Of a stretch of DNA of 64,000 nt, positions 45,316 through 55,104 are shown piece after piece. The DNA is from Cornus controversa (lineage: Eukaryota > Streptophyta > Magnoliopsida > Cornales > Cornaceae), in assembly GCA_026545225.1 (NCBI GenBank), contig CM048845.1, forward strand, positions 35,077,001-35,141,000, in the 5' to 3' direction. The notes under the pieces are model-generated. The model was not told the origin of the DNA. It saw only the letters and a list, made by a program, of their open reading frames with translations, and searched no databases. Each line of letters begins with the position of its first letter. The stretch's first letter is position 1. The position numbers and the translations under genes were made by a program.

Positions 45316-46206
45316 TCCCTTCGGAGAATTGATCGTCTCCTATCGACGTTAAATTGTAGGTTTTGTATGTATTTCTATCCCTTAATTTCTTTAGTTTCTT
45401 TGATTTTAATTTTTAGTTTTAGTTTCTTAAGTTTTCTTTCAATTCTAGTTGCGTTTTAATGTTTTTTCTTTGAGTTTTTGATATATAAGTTGCTTCCGGA
45501 GTATGCCAAGAGGTGTACCGAGGTATTAGGACTCAAGACAGGTGAAAAATCGTGCTCTCGGTCGACCTTGGGCGATGGAGACTAAAAATTTTCAAGTCTC
45601 GATCGAGCTTGGGCGATGGAGGGTCCAACGGGCTTCCAGGAGGGGGATCGATCACCCCAATTGAGGGGAATCGATCACCCCTTAATATTTTTCAAGGACG
45701 ACCACCACCAGTTGGGCGATCGATCGCCCATGGCTAGGGGGATTGATCACCCAAACCAAAAATTTGGGCTGGCCGAGAATCCTCCTTATATATGGACACC
45801 CACTTCTCCTTTGTTGCTACCACTTGCATCCTTGACCTTTTTCAACTCCAATTCAAGTCCTACTTCAATCGGAAAATTATTTTCTTCAATTGGTGAGTAT
45901 TGAATAAGAATTCAACATTGATTATCATCATCATCAACATCAAAACCAGATCAAGAATTACTAGTTCTCAAAGGAAGCTCTCACTTTTTCAAGTTCAACA
46001 TCAAAGTAAGTGAAGTTTTTCTTTCGTGAAATTGTGCAATTCTTTGAGAGGGCTTTTGAAGAACAAGTTTGGGGTATCAATTTGCTGCATTTACTTATTC
46101 GATTTGGGTGGTAAAATTGCTAAAAAAAAGGAGGTTGAAGGTTACAAGTTAATTGTGCACGCTAAGTGTTCGATTTAATTCCTCAACCACACTTTTTCTA
46201 CTTCTA
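45316..46206 (+). other. Athila-3 3' region with GATCGATC palindrome cluster
   Basis: Collinear with the start of the TRGAG-2 3' region (GACGTTAAATTGTAGG, then CTTCCGGAG, then GGTCGACCTTGGGCGATGG words). The palindrome cluster at 45548-45755 has four sites, including GGGCGATCGATCGCCC near 45715; the others carry CG-to-CA/TG changes. A PPT-like AAGTTTGGGG lies at about 46066. No ORF of note. Confidence 0.7.
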
Positions 46207-46404
46207 TGGCACCCAAGAGAGCAAGTCACCAAGGTGCTTCAAGTTCATGCAATCCTCCCCGAGCGAGGCATGATCCAACTACCGGTTCTTCATGATCTCG
46301 CCGAGAAGGTATTCATGAGAGATGGCGTCCAAGGGCTTTGAACTTTGAAAGTACGTTTGACATAGCCGAACTCTATGGTATGTATCCCGAGACATGATGG
46401 GGGA
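46207..46404 (+). pseudogene. Start of an ORF3-like (env-position) frame in Athila-3
   Basis: From ATG 46207 the frame reads MAPKRASHQGASS and continues through PPRARHDPTTGSS to a stop, then stays in a sensible frame (RWRPRALNFESTFDIAELYGM) to a second stop and the Tekay-C insertion at 46409. Athila elements often carry an extra ORF between pol and the PPT. Position and composition fit that. I see no signal peptide or transmembrane segment in this short piece, so an envelope role is not shown. Confidence 0.4.
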
Positions 46405-46408
46405 TTTC

Positions 46409-47548
46409 TGTCACGCCCCGAAACCCGGACCGCTGGGACTCCCTCGGACCGACCCCGAATCCTGAGAGTGAACCCGTTCACTTAACCACATGAACAATCT
46501 CAATTACACTCAATGCATTAGTATCAAGGTTTGATACCATGTTATAACACCCGACTCCTCACTCTCGGAGAACCAGAGGTTGAACCGTCCATTTAGCCCA
46601 ATAGGCCCTCATTACCCTCATTCACCATGGAAGCTTAACTTAATTCTTGCATATAAATGAACCCAAATCCACCTAAACTAATCCCCATGGGCCCTACATC
46701 AAATCACACACCTTAGTGAACATTTACATGCCCACACTTTTAAGAATCACTCACTTTCGAGCCTCAAAACATTATGTGTTTGGAATCTGGAACTGAGCCT
46801 TAGACCATTGGGTAGAGAATCCAAAAATACTCAAGTTCAAAAAAAACCACACTCAATTCTGATCTAGAACGAAAGAAATTACGTCGAAATGAAGTTTTGG
46901 AAAAAGCTGTGAATAGTAATCTCGATTGATCGAGATGAAATCTCGATTGATTGAAATTCTAGCGAGATTTTCACCCTTTCGGGACCCCAGACCTGCAATA
47001 TCTCGATTGATTGAGATAGGGGTTTCGATTGATCAAAATTTCTGCTACCTGGACTCCAAAAATCACTATAAATCATCACCCTTTCGCTCAATCGAAATGG
47101 GGACTTCGATTGATCGACATAGGCATCTCGATTGATCGAGAGTGAATCTCGATTAATCGAAATGCTCCTCCTGGGACTTCCAACAGCCCTATACATCATC
47201 CACACGAAGCTCAATCAACATTCTATCATCCTAGAACCCCTCAAACATGATTAATAACATAAATGAAAGGTTCCAACACCAATCTCACACTCAAGATCAT
47301 GTTCATAATTGAATTCATACACCAAAATGAATCATGTCTTTCATGAACACAACTCATTCACAATGGAAAGATCATCAAAATGAATTAAGTGCCACCATGG
47401 GCATTACATAAACTAAACCATTGTCTTTCCACACCCAACAAGTTTATAATCTGATACATGCATCAAAAGTACATATGTCCAAAGTACAACCACAACTAAA
47501 AAGGAAGTCACATGCCACAAGCCAGCATGGATAGCCACAAAATGCTCA
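46409..47548 (-). repeat. Tekay-C 3' LTR, terminal segment left of TRGAG-2
   Basis: Starts TGTCACGCCCCGAAACCCGG, the reverse of the LTR end GGGGCGTGACA seen in Tekay-B. Together with 55110-56979 it gives an LTR of about 3.0 kb. It has one copy of the segment that is duplicated in Tekay-B (17094-17271). Confidence 0.87.
46919..47164. repeat. CGATTGATCG/CGATTAATCG palindrome cluster, Tekay-C LTR
   Basis: Perfect TCTCGATTGATCGAGA at about 46919, followed by about six further variants (46941, 47001, 47023, 47105, 47126, 47147). It is at the same relative position as 16505-16706 in Tekay-B. Confidence 0.8.
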
Positions 47549-48983
47549 TGATCGGCGTTGAATGTTACGCATTCTAGCCTCTTAACTTATGTATTTTATT
47601 CTCTTAGTGATAGATTATTTTGTGATTTTACTTTGTTTTAGTGTTTTCTGTATTTTCAGGGCCTTAATGATTATTTCAGTTAAAACCGTGATTTTGGGCT
47701 TTTAAAGAAGACATCCAAGATGGTGAGATGAAGCCTACATCAAGGAGATTCACTCAACCATTTATTTTAACTCAAATCAGCCCAAGGAAGAGGTCCAAGA
47801 GAATTACAACTGCTTAAGAAGGTTTCGGGCCTGAAGCCCAAATCTGCGCATAATGCAGTCTTAATCCCGTTTTGGAAAACAGACCAGAAGTCTTATTTCC
47901 GAGCCTCAAATCGACATTATTTTCGCGTGGGGTTGAACGAAATTTGATTCTGCACACTTTTGTATTTCACGAAAATTCCGTGAATCGGACTTCTAGTGGG
48001 TCAAAAGTTGGGCCGAAGTCAGCAGGAAAAACCCACCTGATTAGTGCTGCGGGAACACCTAATTTATTCCTAATTGGATTAGGACTTTGATGTATTCTCT
48101 TGGATATTTAAAGTGACAAATGAGGGCTGTATTAAGGAGGCTTGGCAGCAGCTTTGAAGAACTTTTGGGAATAGAGAATCATTGGAGAACAAGGCGTATC
48201 ATGAGCGGCTAGTTCAGCCACCAGGGTTTTGATGGAGCCCTAACTAAACATCACTGGTTTGATTGTTCTAATTATTGGGGATTTTTGTATTCATTCATAG
48301 ATTGTGTAATTTAGAGGATTCTTATTATTGAATTGAGCAATAAAAGTCTTATAAATTCAGTTTCAATGATTTCTTATCTTGTCTTAGATACTTGATTGTT
48401 GTTATTGAACTCGTCCCTCTTATTTTCTGTGATCATGAGAGTGATTATTACACAATGGTTTTCATTGAATATATCATTAAAGCTTTGATGGATTATGCCT
48501 AGAGAAGATGAACCATACTGCACCTTAGATTAGAGTAGTTAGGCAGATGGCCCATGCCAATCGAAGATAGTCCATGACTTAGCCTTAATTATATGTTATC
48601 TTCTTGACGGATGGAGGTGAGCTTGTAGCCACCGACACCACTTATGCATGATATGATGCCCCATAGTTAGTTCAATTGACCATTGATTGTGAAGTTAGTG
48701 GTGAAATCAATTACCCTAGACTTATCTTATATTCTCTACACTCCTCAGTTTTTCTTGCTTTTGTTCAATTGCTTCATTAGTTAATTTAGTTTTGAAAATC
48801 AGAATTTACTTCTTTTAAATTTAATTAGAATTAATTCCTTATATCCAACACAGTCAGACCACAGTCCTTGAGGTTCGATACCCATTCCTTTCGATAGCCC
48901 TATTCTGCAAGGAATTCGTTCTATTGCGAAGTGTGGTAATTTTTAATTGATATACTTTTTGAGTCACACTCACACACGAATCA
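47549..48983 (+). repeat. 5' LTR of TRGAG-2 (1435 bp)
   Basis: TGATCGGCGTTG ... CACACGAATCA. A TATTTAAA at 48105-48112 and an AATAAA at 48339-48344 are candidate TATA box and polyadenylation signal about 230 bp apart, a plausible U3/R layout but supported by motif only. Confidence 0.95.
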
Positions 48984-48988
48984 ATTTT

Positions 48989-49005
48989 TGGCGCCGTTGC
49001 CGGGG
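48989..49005 (+). promoter_or_regulatory. Primer-binding site, tRNA-Asp(GTC) (TRGAG-2)
   Basis: TGGCGCCGTTGCCGGGG, full 17-nt complement of the 3' end of plant tRNA-Asp including CCA, five bases inside the LTR. A T-rich leader of about 280 bp follows. Confidence 0.93.
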
Positions 49006-49283
49006 ACTGTCTATTTGATTGTTTGGATTTTTAGAATTAGTTCTAATTGGATTTTTAGTTTAGGAATTTTTTTTTTCTTTTATTTTATTCTTTTTTTTCT
49101 TTTTATTTTTATTTTTTTTTCTTTTTGTAGTACTAATTTGTTTTGTTTTAATTTTTTTTATTTGTTTTTTTAGTTTAGAATTTTATTTTTGCTACTAATC
49201 TAATTTATTTTTATTTTTTTATTTTTCTTTTCCGGTACATCAATCATCATACCATTGAGCAAGAGGAAGAAAATATTGACATC

Positions 49284-51122
49284 ATGGATGGTGTGTATGG
49301 GAATAATGAGAACAACAATATTGTGCCTAATGCTGTTGTGGAAAAAACGAGATTGATCAGAGACTACTATGTCCCAGAGACTTATAATTCACCAGCTGAT
49401 TTTCAATTGCCTAATGTCACAGCACAGAACTATGAGATCAAGCCCAGTATCATTCATATGTTGCCATCCTATTTTGGGTTGACTCATGAGGATCCGTACA
49501 AGCACTTGGATGAATTTATAGAAGTTTGCTCATTAACGAAAATTCGTAACTTCTCAGAAGATGCTTTTCGGATGCGACTCTTTCCATTCTCTCTAAAGGA
49601 TAAGGCCAAGTATTGGTTCAGATCTCTACCGGCGAGCTCTATCACTACATGGACTCAAATACAACATGAGTTCCTGAAGAAATATTTTTCGATAGGGAGG
49701 ACCAATCAATTCAGACGTGCTATCACTGGTTTCTCTCAATTTGAGGGGGAACAATTTTTTGAGGCATGGGAGAGATTCAAGGACCTTCTTAGGAAGTGTC
49801 CTCATCATCAAGTTCCAAAGTGGCAGTTAGTGCAATGTTTCTATGAAGGGCTAATTGAAGGTAACAGACAGATGGTAGATGCATCATGTGGGGGCACTTT
49901 TATGTTAAAAAGTGAAGATGAAGTATGGACTTTGTTCGAGAACCTCAGTGATAATTCCTTACAACATGTGTCTTCATCTCATTCAAGCAGACCAACCCAT
50001 TCAAGGAAGGTAGATGATATTTTTGAGATTGGTTCTGCAGATGCTATGTCTACCATTGTGGATGCTGTGTCACAGAGAGTGGTGCAACTCATGGCGGCTA
50101 GTCAAGTTCCTAATCAATCTTCATATCTTCCTATTTTTGAGCCATGTGATTTTTGCTCGAGTCCTATGCACCATGTGAATAATTGTCCTTCACTTGGGCA
50201 ATTTTTCAATCTTCCACAAGAGCAAGGGGTAGCAATTCAGCCCACGTTTCAACCTCAGAACTATGTGCTTTCACAATTATATCAAGAACAAGTTCCTATA
50301 GCACAGAGGTATTCAGCCATTGAGGACAAGATGACAATTGTCCTAGAAAAACTTGAGAAGCTTGACTCTATTATCGAGATAGTGCAAGCTACTGCAGCAA
50401 AAGTTCAATCCACAACTCAACTGGTTTATTCTCATTCTCAATCGATTGCCAAACTGGAATTTCAGTTTGGACAACTTGTCAATGCTGTAAGTAGAAGAGA
50501 AGAGGGGAAACTACCAAGCCAACCAGTTGCCAACCCAAGAGGGGTTCATGTCCTTAACAATATTTCTTCTTTGAGCAACCCACACCATGAACAATTTCAA
50601 GCCATCACCACTCTTAGAAGTGGAGAAATAAGTGACAACAAGGTGGGGGAGAAGAAGCTTGATGAAGAAGAGGTGCCAAAGAGTCCAAATGTTGAAATTT
50701 CTCATGAGCCTAAGGTGAACTTGAATACTTTTAATGTCATTCAACATCCTCTAGATGAGAGTGATTGTTTCTTCATGGATGACTTTGATGATTATGTTGA
50801 AGAAGTTGATCCGGTTGCTCTATCACATGATGTTGAAAAGTCCATTGAGGGGGTGAATGATTTACTTGATGTAGTGGTCATGAAAAATACTCCACCTTGG
50901 AGGATTCCGATTGAGCCATTGCCTATTCTTTCTAACACTCCTTCGATTCCATCATTAGAGTCTCCTCCATGGGTAAAATTGAAGCATGTTTCGTTAATGG
51001 AGAGAAATGTATTTTTTGAAGCCAATGAGACCATTCCGGTCACTTTGAGTTTGACACAAGGAGGTGAGGATCATATAGGAGGGACGAAATTAAATCTCCT
51101 CAAGAGATGTGGCATTGGATGA
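49284..51122 (+). CDS. gag: Intact Gag-like protein of TRGAG-2 (612 aa), protease and polymerase deleted
   Basis: The start is the first in-frame ATG (49284). It corresponds to an internal Met of the longer Athila-5 gag (62464), so about 45 N-terminal residues are missing. The retrotransposon gag core spans about residues 65-195 (HEDPYKHLDEFIEVCS ... KDLLRKCPHHQVPKWQLVQCFYEGL). The CCHC knuckle CDFCSSPMHHVNNC lies near 288-301. A probable coiled coil (SAIEDKMTIVLEKLEKLDSII ...) lies at about 345-410. Near 483 the sequence jumps from HEPK to VNLNTFNVIQHP, skipping the whole protease. After VKLKHVSLMERN it reaches a short tail (KRCGIG) where RT to integrase are missing. It would assemble particles and bind RNA. 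TRGAG-1 encodes the same deleted architecture. Confidence 0.9.
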   Translation: MDGVYGNNENNNIVPNAVVEKTRLIRDYYVPETYNSPADFQLPNVTAQNYEIKPSIIHMLPSYFGLTHEDPYKHLDEFIEVCSLTKIRNFSEDAFRMRLFPFSLKDKAKYWFRSLPASSITTWTQIQHEFLKKYFSIGRTNQFRRAITGFSQFEGEQFFEAWERFKDLLRKCPHHQVPKWQLVQCFYEGLIEGNRQMVDASCGGTFMLKSEDEVWTLFENLSDNSLQHVSSSHSSRPTHSRKVDDIFEIGSADAMSTIVDAVSQRVVQLMAASQVPNQSSYLPIFEPCDFCSSPMHHVNNCPSLGQFFNLPQEQGVAIQPTFQPQNYVLSQLYQEQVPIAQRYSAIEDKMTIVLEKLEKLDSIIEIVQATAAKVQSTTQLVYSHSQSIAKLEFQFGQLVNAVSRREEGKLPSQPVANPRGVHVLNNISSLSNPHHEQFQAITTLRSGEISDNKVGEKKLDEEEVPKSPNVEISHEPKVNLNTFNVIQHPLDESDCFFMDDFDDYVEEVDPVALSHDVEKSIEGVNDLLDVVVMKNTPPWRIPIEPLPILSNTPSIPSLESPPWVKLKHVSLMERNVFFEANETIPVTLSLTQGGEDHIGGTKLNLLKRCGIG

Positions 51123-53656
51123 ACTTTCAATTCAAGTTGATGATCGTCGCCTACGGACGTTAAATTGTAGGATTTGTATGTATTTCTATCCCTTAATTTC
51201 TTTAGTTTTCTTTTATTTTTATTTTTATTTTTTATTATTTTTATTTTTAGTTTATGTTTTTTTTTATTTTTCTTCCATTATTAGGTGTGTTTAATGTGTT
51301 TTCTTTGAGTTTTTGATGTATAAGTTACTTCCGGAGGATGCCAAGAGGTGTACCGAGGTATTTGGACACAAGACGGGTGAAAAAAGGTGCTCTTGGTCGA
51401 CCTTGGGCGATGGAGACTTCAAAAATACATGTCCCGGTCGACCTTGGGCGATGGAGGCTTCACAGGCATCAACTGGGGGGATCGATCGCCCAAGCAAGGG
51501 GGGATCGATCGCCCCCATTTTTCCCCAAGCTGGGAGAGCAACCAGCTGGGCGATCGATCGCCCAGCCCATGGGGGATCGATCGCCCCAACCTCTGAAGGC
51601 CAAATCTAACCTCTTTTGCTATTTTGAGACCCTCCTTCATGCCCTCATTGCTCCCACTCGAAATTTTAAGACTTGGTGCCTCTTTGTGCTTGTCCAACAT
51701 CAATATACACTCTAAAATCTTCAAATTTTCTTTCCATACACCTACTTGATCATCATCATTCATCATCATCAACATTAAATCCAACTTGTTTATATCAAAT
51801 TCTCATTGAAGCTCCAACTTTCTCAAGTTTCTTCTTCAAAGGAGGTGTGGTTTATTTTTGCAAAATTGGTTGGATTTCTTTGAGGGGTTTTAAAGTACAA
51901 GTTTGGGGGAGGACATTGCGCATTGATTGTGGACTACTCGGTTGACCCAGATTCTCCGGCACCACCTTCTCCTTGATTTTTCGGAGGTAACTATCTTTTG
52001 TATTTTTATTTTTAGTTTATTTTTTTTCTTCTTCTTTATTTTATTTTATTTATTTTATTTTTTTTTCTTTCTTTCTTTCTTCAAAAATAAAAAATAAAAA
52101 ATAAAAAAAAAATTTTTGAAAAATGAAAATATTTTATTTTATTTTTTTAGGAATTTTCTCTTTCATATTTATTTTCACCCATACTATTTCACTTGATCTT
52201 TGGGGTATAGTGGTTTGTTTTGACAGGTTGAAACATCCAAGTTTGGGGGTGTGCTTGCATTGCCTTCATACTATTGGTTTGCTATATTTTCTTGCCACTA
52301 CCTCTCCGGATTTCTGGTAACATCGTTCTTATTCTTCTCTATACTTTTATTGGGTGTACATTGAGGACAATGTACAGTTTAAGTTTGGGGGTGAGGCGAG
52401 GCCTATTTGTGTGCTTTATTGCAATATGGGGGAAATTTGTGTGAAATTATTTTTGTATTAGGATTTTATTTTATTTTATTTTCTTAGTTTGTTTTTATTT
52501 TATTTTATTTTATTTTGTTTTGTTTTTAGATAGAATGTTTTGACATTATTCAAAGGATTAATACCTTGTGTAGGTGCTTAACTTGCAATTTTTGAGTATG
52601 TTTTAAATTCTTGAAAACTATGGTTTAAATTATGTGGTTTTAATCATGGTTTGCAATAACATGTTTTGGAGTGATTAATTTTAGTTTCCTTACATGCACA
52701 AACACACTAGCATAGTCTTATGGGGTATAAACTGTGGTTCTGAGTTATTGTGTTACATATGCTTGATATTAATTAGTATCTCTTGAGAATGAGTACCGAT
52801 AATGTGTTTACTTGACTTCAATGAAAAAGAAAAAAAAAAGAGAAAAAAAAAGTGTTGAATAAGCAAATCAATTTGATCCTTTTCATGAGTAACCGGGCCT
52901 CTATGCCTCAGGAAGCACGGAGTGTTCGCGTCAAAAGTGAAAGGGTGAGAAAAGATGAACATTGGTTGTCTTGATTTGTAGCCTGATTGATTCGAGTAAT
53001 TAGGTCTTCAGGGTATCTTAAAGCCTAGTGCCCTAAAGCCATCTGGTTTGGGAGTCACTGACTGAAAGCTTGCTATATGGATCTTTCAGAAAGCTTAATA
53101 GATCAAGACATTGCACAACCAATAAAGCAATGAAACAAAAAGGAATGATGAGAAAAAAAATGAAAAAGTCATGTATGCATGTTGGGAAGTATGATTTCAA
53201 TAAGGAGAGCTAGTGAGTTGAAGGGGTATGTGCCTTAATATATTCAGAGCTGAGTTATGCTACATGAGATGATTGCTAGTTCACTTTACACGAGGGAGCT
53301 AGAGTTGATTATTTTGAGATATGTTGATGTGAATTATGTGTGGGGACCATTGATTTGAATGATGGAATTTAGAAATTTGAAATTATTCTTGAATGCAAGT
53401 TTGTAACTATGTATTGTAATTTTCTTTTTGAATTAATGTTGAAACAGAATTTTGAATGTTTGTGGGTAACATTTCTGGAAACCCTCACGAGACTATACTC
53501 GTCCACTAGGGGAAACCTAGGGGTTTAAAGGCTTGTTGCATATGCTAAATGCAATCGTTTCTCCCACGAAAGTGGAATTGGTAGTTTAGTTAGTATTTGT
53601 TAGTTTCCTTTGTTTTAGTTTTGTTTTATTCTATTGCTAAGGGACTAGCAATATGT
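51123..53656 (+). other. 3' untranslated region of TRGAG-2
   Basis: 2.5 kb with no domain-bearing ORF. It holds the palindrome cluster (51394-51583), three internal PPT-like motifs (51899-51910, 52239-52250, 52381-52394), T/A-rich stretches (51990-52150, 52460-52530) and a segment collinear with TRGAG-1 (53085-53160) that marks the empty site of the Helitron-like insert. Confidence 0.75.
51394..51583. repeat. GATCGATC palindrome cluster, TRGAG-2
   Basis: Two GGTCGACCTTGGGCGATGG words (51394, 51436) are followed by four GATCGATC sites at 51480, 51503, 51552 and 51575. Each is flanked by G and C runs. The third is a perfect 22-bp palindrome (51545-51566) with core GGGCGATCGATCGCCC. Spacing is about 22-49 bp. 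Confidence 0.92.
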
Positions 53657-53669
53657 AAGTTTGGGGGTG
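53657..53669 (+). promoter_or_regulatory. Polypurine tract of TRGAG-2
   Basis: AAGTTTGGGGGTG directly abuts the 3' LTR start TGATCGG and is the expected primer for plus-strand DNA. Confidence 0.88.
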
Positions 53670-55104
53670 TGATCGGCGTTGAATGTTACGCATTCTAGCC
53701 TCTTAACTTATGTATTTTATTCTCTTAGTGATAGATTATTTTGTGATTTTACTTTGTTTTAGTGTTTTCTGTATTTTCAGGGCCTTAATGATTATTTCAG
53801 TTAAAACCGTGATTTTGGGCTTTTAAAGAAGACATCCAAGATGGTGAGATGAAGCCTACATCAAGGAGATTCACTCAACCATTTATTTTAACTCAAATCA
53901 GCCCAAGGAAGAGGTCCAAGAGAATTACAACTGCTTAAGAAGGTTTCGGGCCTGAAGCCCAAATCTGCGCATAATGCAGTCTTAATCCCGTTTTGGAAAA
54001 CAGACCAGAAGTCTTATTTCCGAGCCTCAAATCGACATTATTTTCGCGTGGGGTTGAACGAAATTTGATTCTGCACACTTTTGTATTTCACGAAAATTCC
54101 GTGAATCGGACTTCTAGTGGGTCAAAAGTTGGGCCGAAGTCAGCAGGAAAAACCCACCTGATTAGTGCTGCGGGAACACCTAATTTATTCCTAATTGGAT
54201 TAGGACTTTGATGTATTCTCTTGGATATTTAAAGTGACAAATGAGGGCTGTATTAAGGAGGCTTGGCAGCAGCTTTGAAGAACTTTTGGGAATAGAGAAT
54301 CATTGGAGAACAAGGCGTATCATGAGCGGCTAGTTCAGCCACCAGGGTTTTGATGGAGCCCTAACTAAACATCACTGGTTTGATTGTTCTAATTATTGGG
54401 GATTTTTGTATTCATTCATAGATTGTGTAATTTAGAGGATTCTTATTATTGAATTGAGCAATAAAAATCTTATAAATTCAGTTTCAATGATTTCTTATCT
54501 TGTCTTAGATACTTGATTGTTGTTATTGAACTCGTCCCTCTTATTTTCTGTGATCATGAGAGTGATTATTACACAATGGTTTTCATTGAATATATCATTA
54601 AAGCTTTGATGGATTATGCCTAGAGAAGATGAACCATACTGCACCTTAGATTAGAGTAGTTAGGCAGATGGCCCATGCCAATCGAAGATAGTCCATGACT
54701 TAGCCTTAATTATATGTTATCTTCTTGACGGATGGAGGTGAGCTTGTAGCCACCGACACCACTTATGCATGATATGATGCCCCATAGTTAGTTCAATTGA
54801 CCATTGATTGTGAAGTTAGTGGTGAAATCAATTACCCTAGACTTATCTTATATTCTCTACACTCCTCAGTTTTTCTTGCTTTTGTTCAATTGCTTCATTA
54901 GTTAATTTAGTTTTGAAAATCAGAATTTACTTCTTTTAAATTTAATTAGAATTAATTCCTTATATCCAACACAGTCAGACCACAGTCCTTGAGGTTCGAT
55001 ACCCATTCCTTTCGATAGCCCTATTCTGCAAGGAATTCGTTCTATTGCGAAGTGTGGTAATTTTTAATTGATATACTTTTTGAGTCACACTCACACACGA
55101 ATCA
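53670..55104 (+). repeat. 3' LTR of TRGAG-2 (1435 bp)
   Basis: Same length and, by eye, one substitution from the 5' LTR. Followed by target duplication GCTCA. Confidence 0.95.

Larger units (their letters stand above)
24072..46408 (+). mobile_element. Athila-3: plus-strand Athila element split by three later insertions
   Basis: Pieces in order: truncated 5' LTR (24072-25090), PBS, gag (25231-26829), protease and RT start (38531-40015), RT to RNase H fused to the integrase tail (44246-45315), 3' region (45316-46206) and an ORF3-like start (46207-46404). The interruptions are TRGAG-1 (TSD ACAAG), a family A solo LTR (TSD CTTTT) and Tekay-C. Each break resumes in the expected place of the polyprotein, so the nesting is secure. 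The 3' LTR would lie beyond Tekay-C, outside the window. Confidence 0.85.
47549..55104 (+). mobile_element. TRGAG-2: complete, very young gag-only Athila derivative, TSD GCTCA
   Basis: Two 1435-bp LTRs (47549-48983, 53670-55104) flanked by GCTCA at 47544-47548 and 55105-55109. It has a full tRNA-Asp PBS, an uninterrupted 612-aa gag ORF, PPT and no pol domains. I see one difference between the LTRs (AATAAAAG/AATAAAAA at about 48345/54466). It sits within the 3' LTR of Tekay-C. All cis-signals for mobilisation are intact; the enzymes must be supplied in trans. Confidence 0.95.

Noticed and set aside
46529-46540. Second PBS-like word (reverse of TGGTATCAAACC) in the Tekay-C LTR
   Set aside because: It lies inside the LTR, has mismatches to initiator tRNA-Met and is not next to an LTR end.
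51313-51784. ORFs of 98-125 aa on both strands in the TRGAG-2 3' region
   Set aside because: They arise because palindromes keep both strands open. The frame is not conserved in TRGAG-1 or Athila-3.
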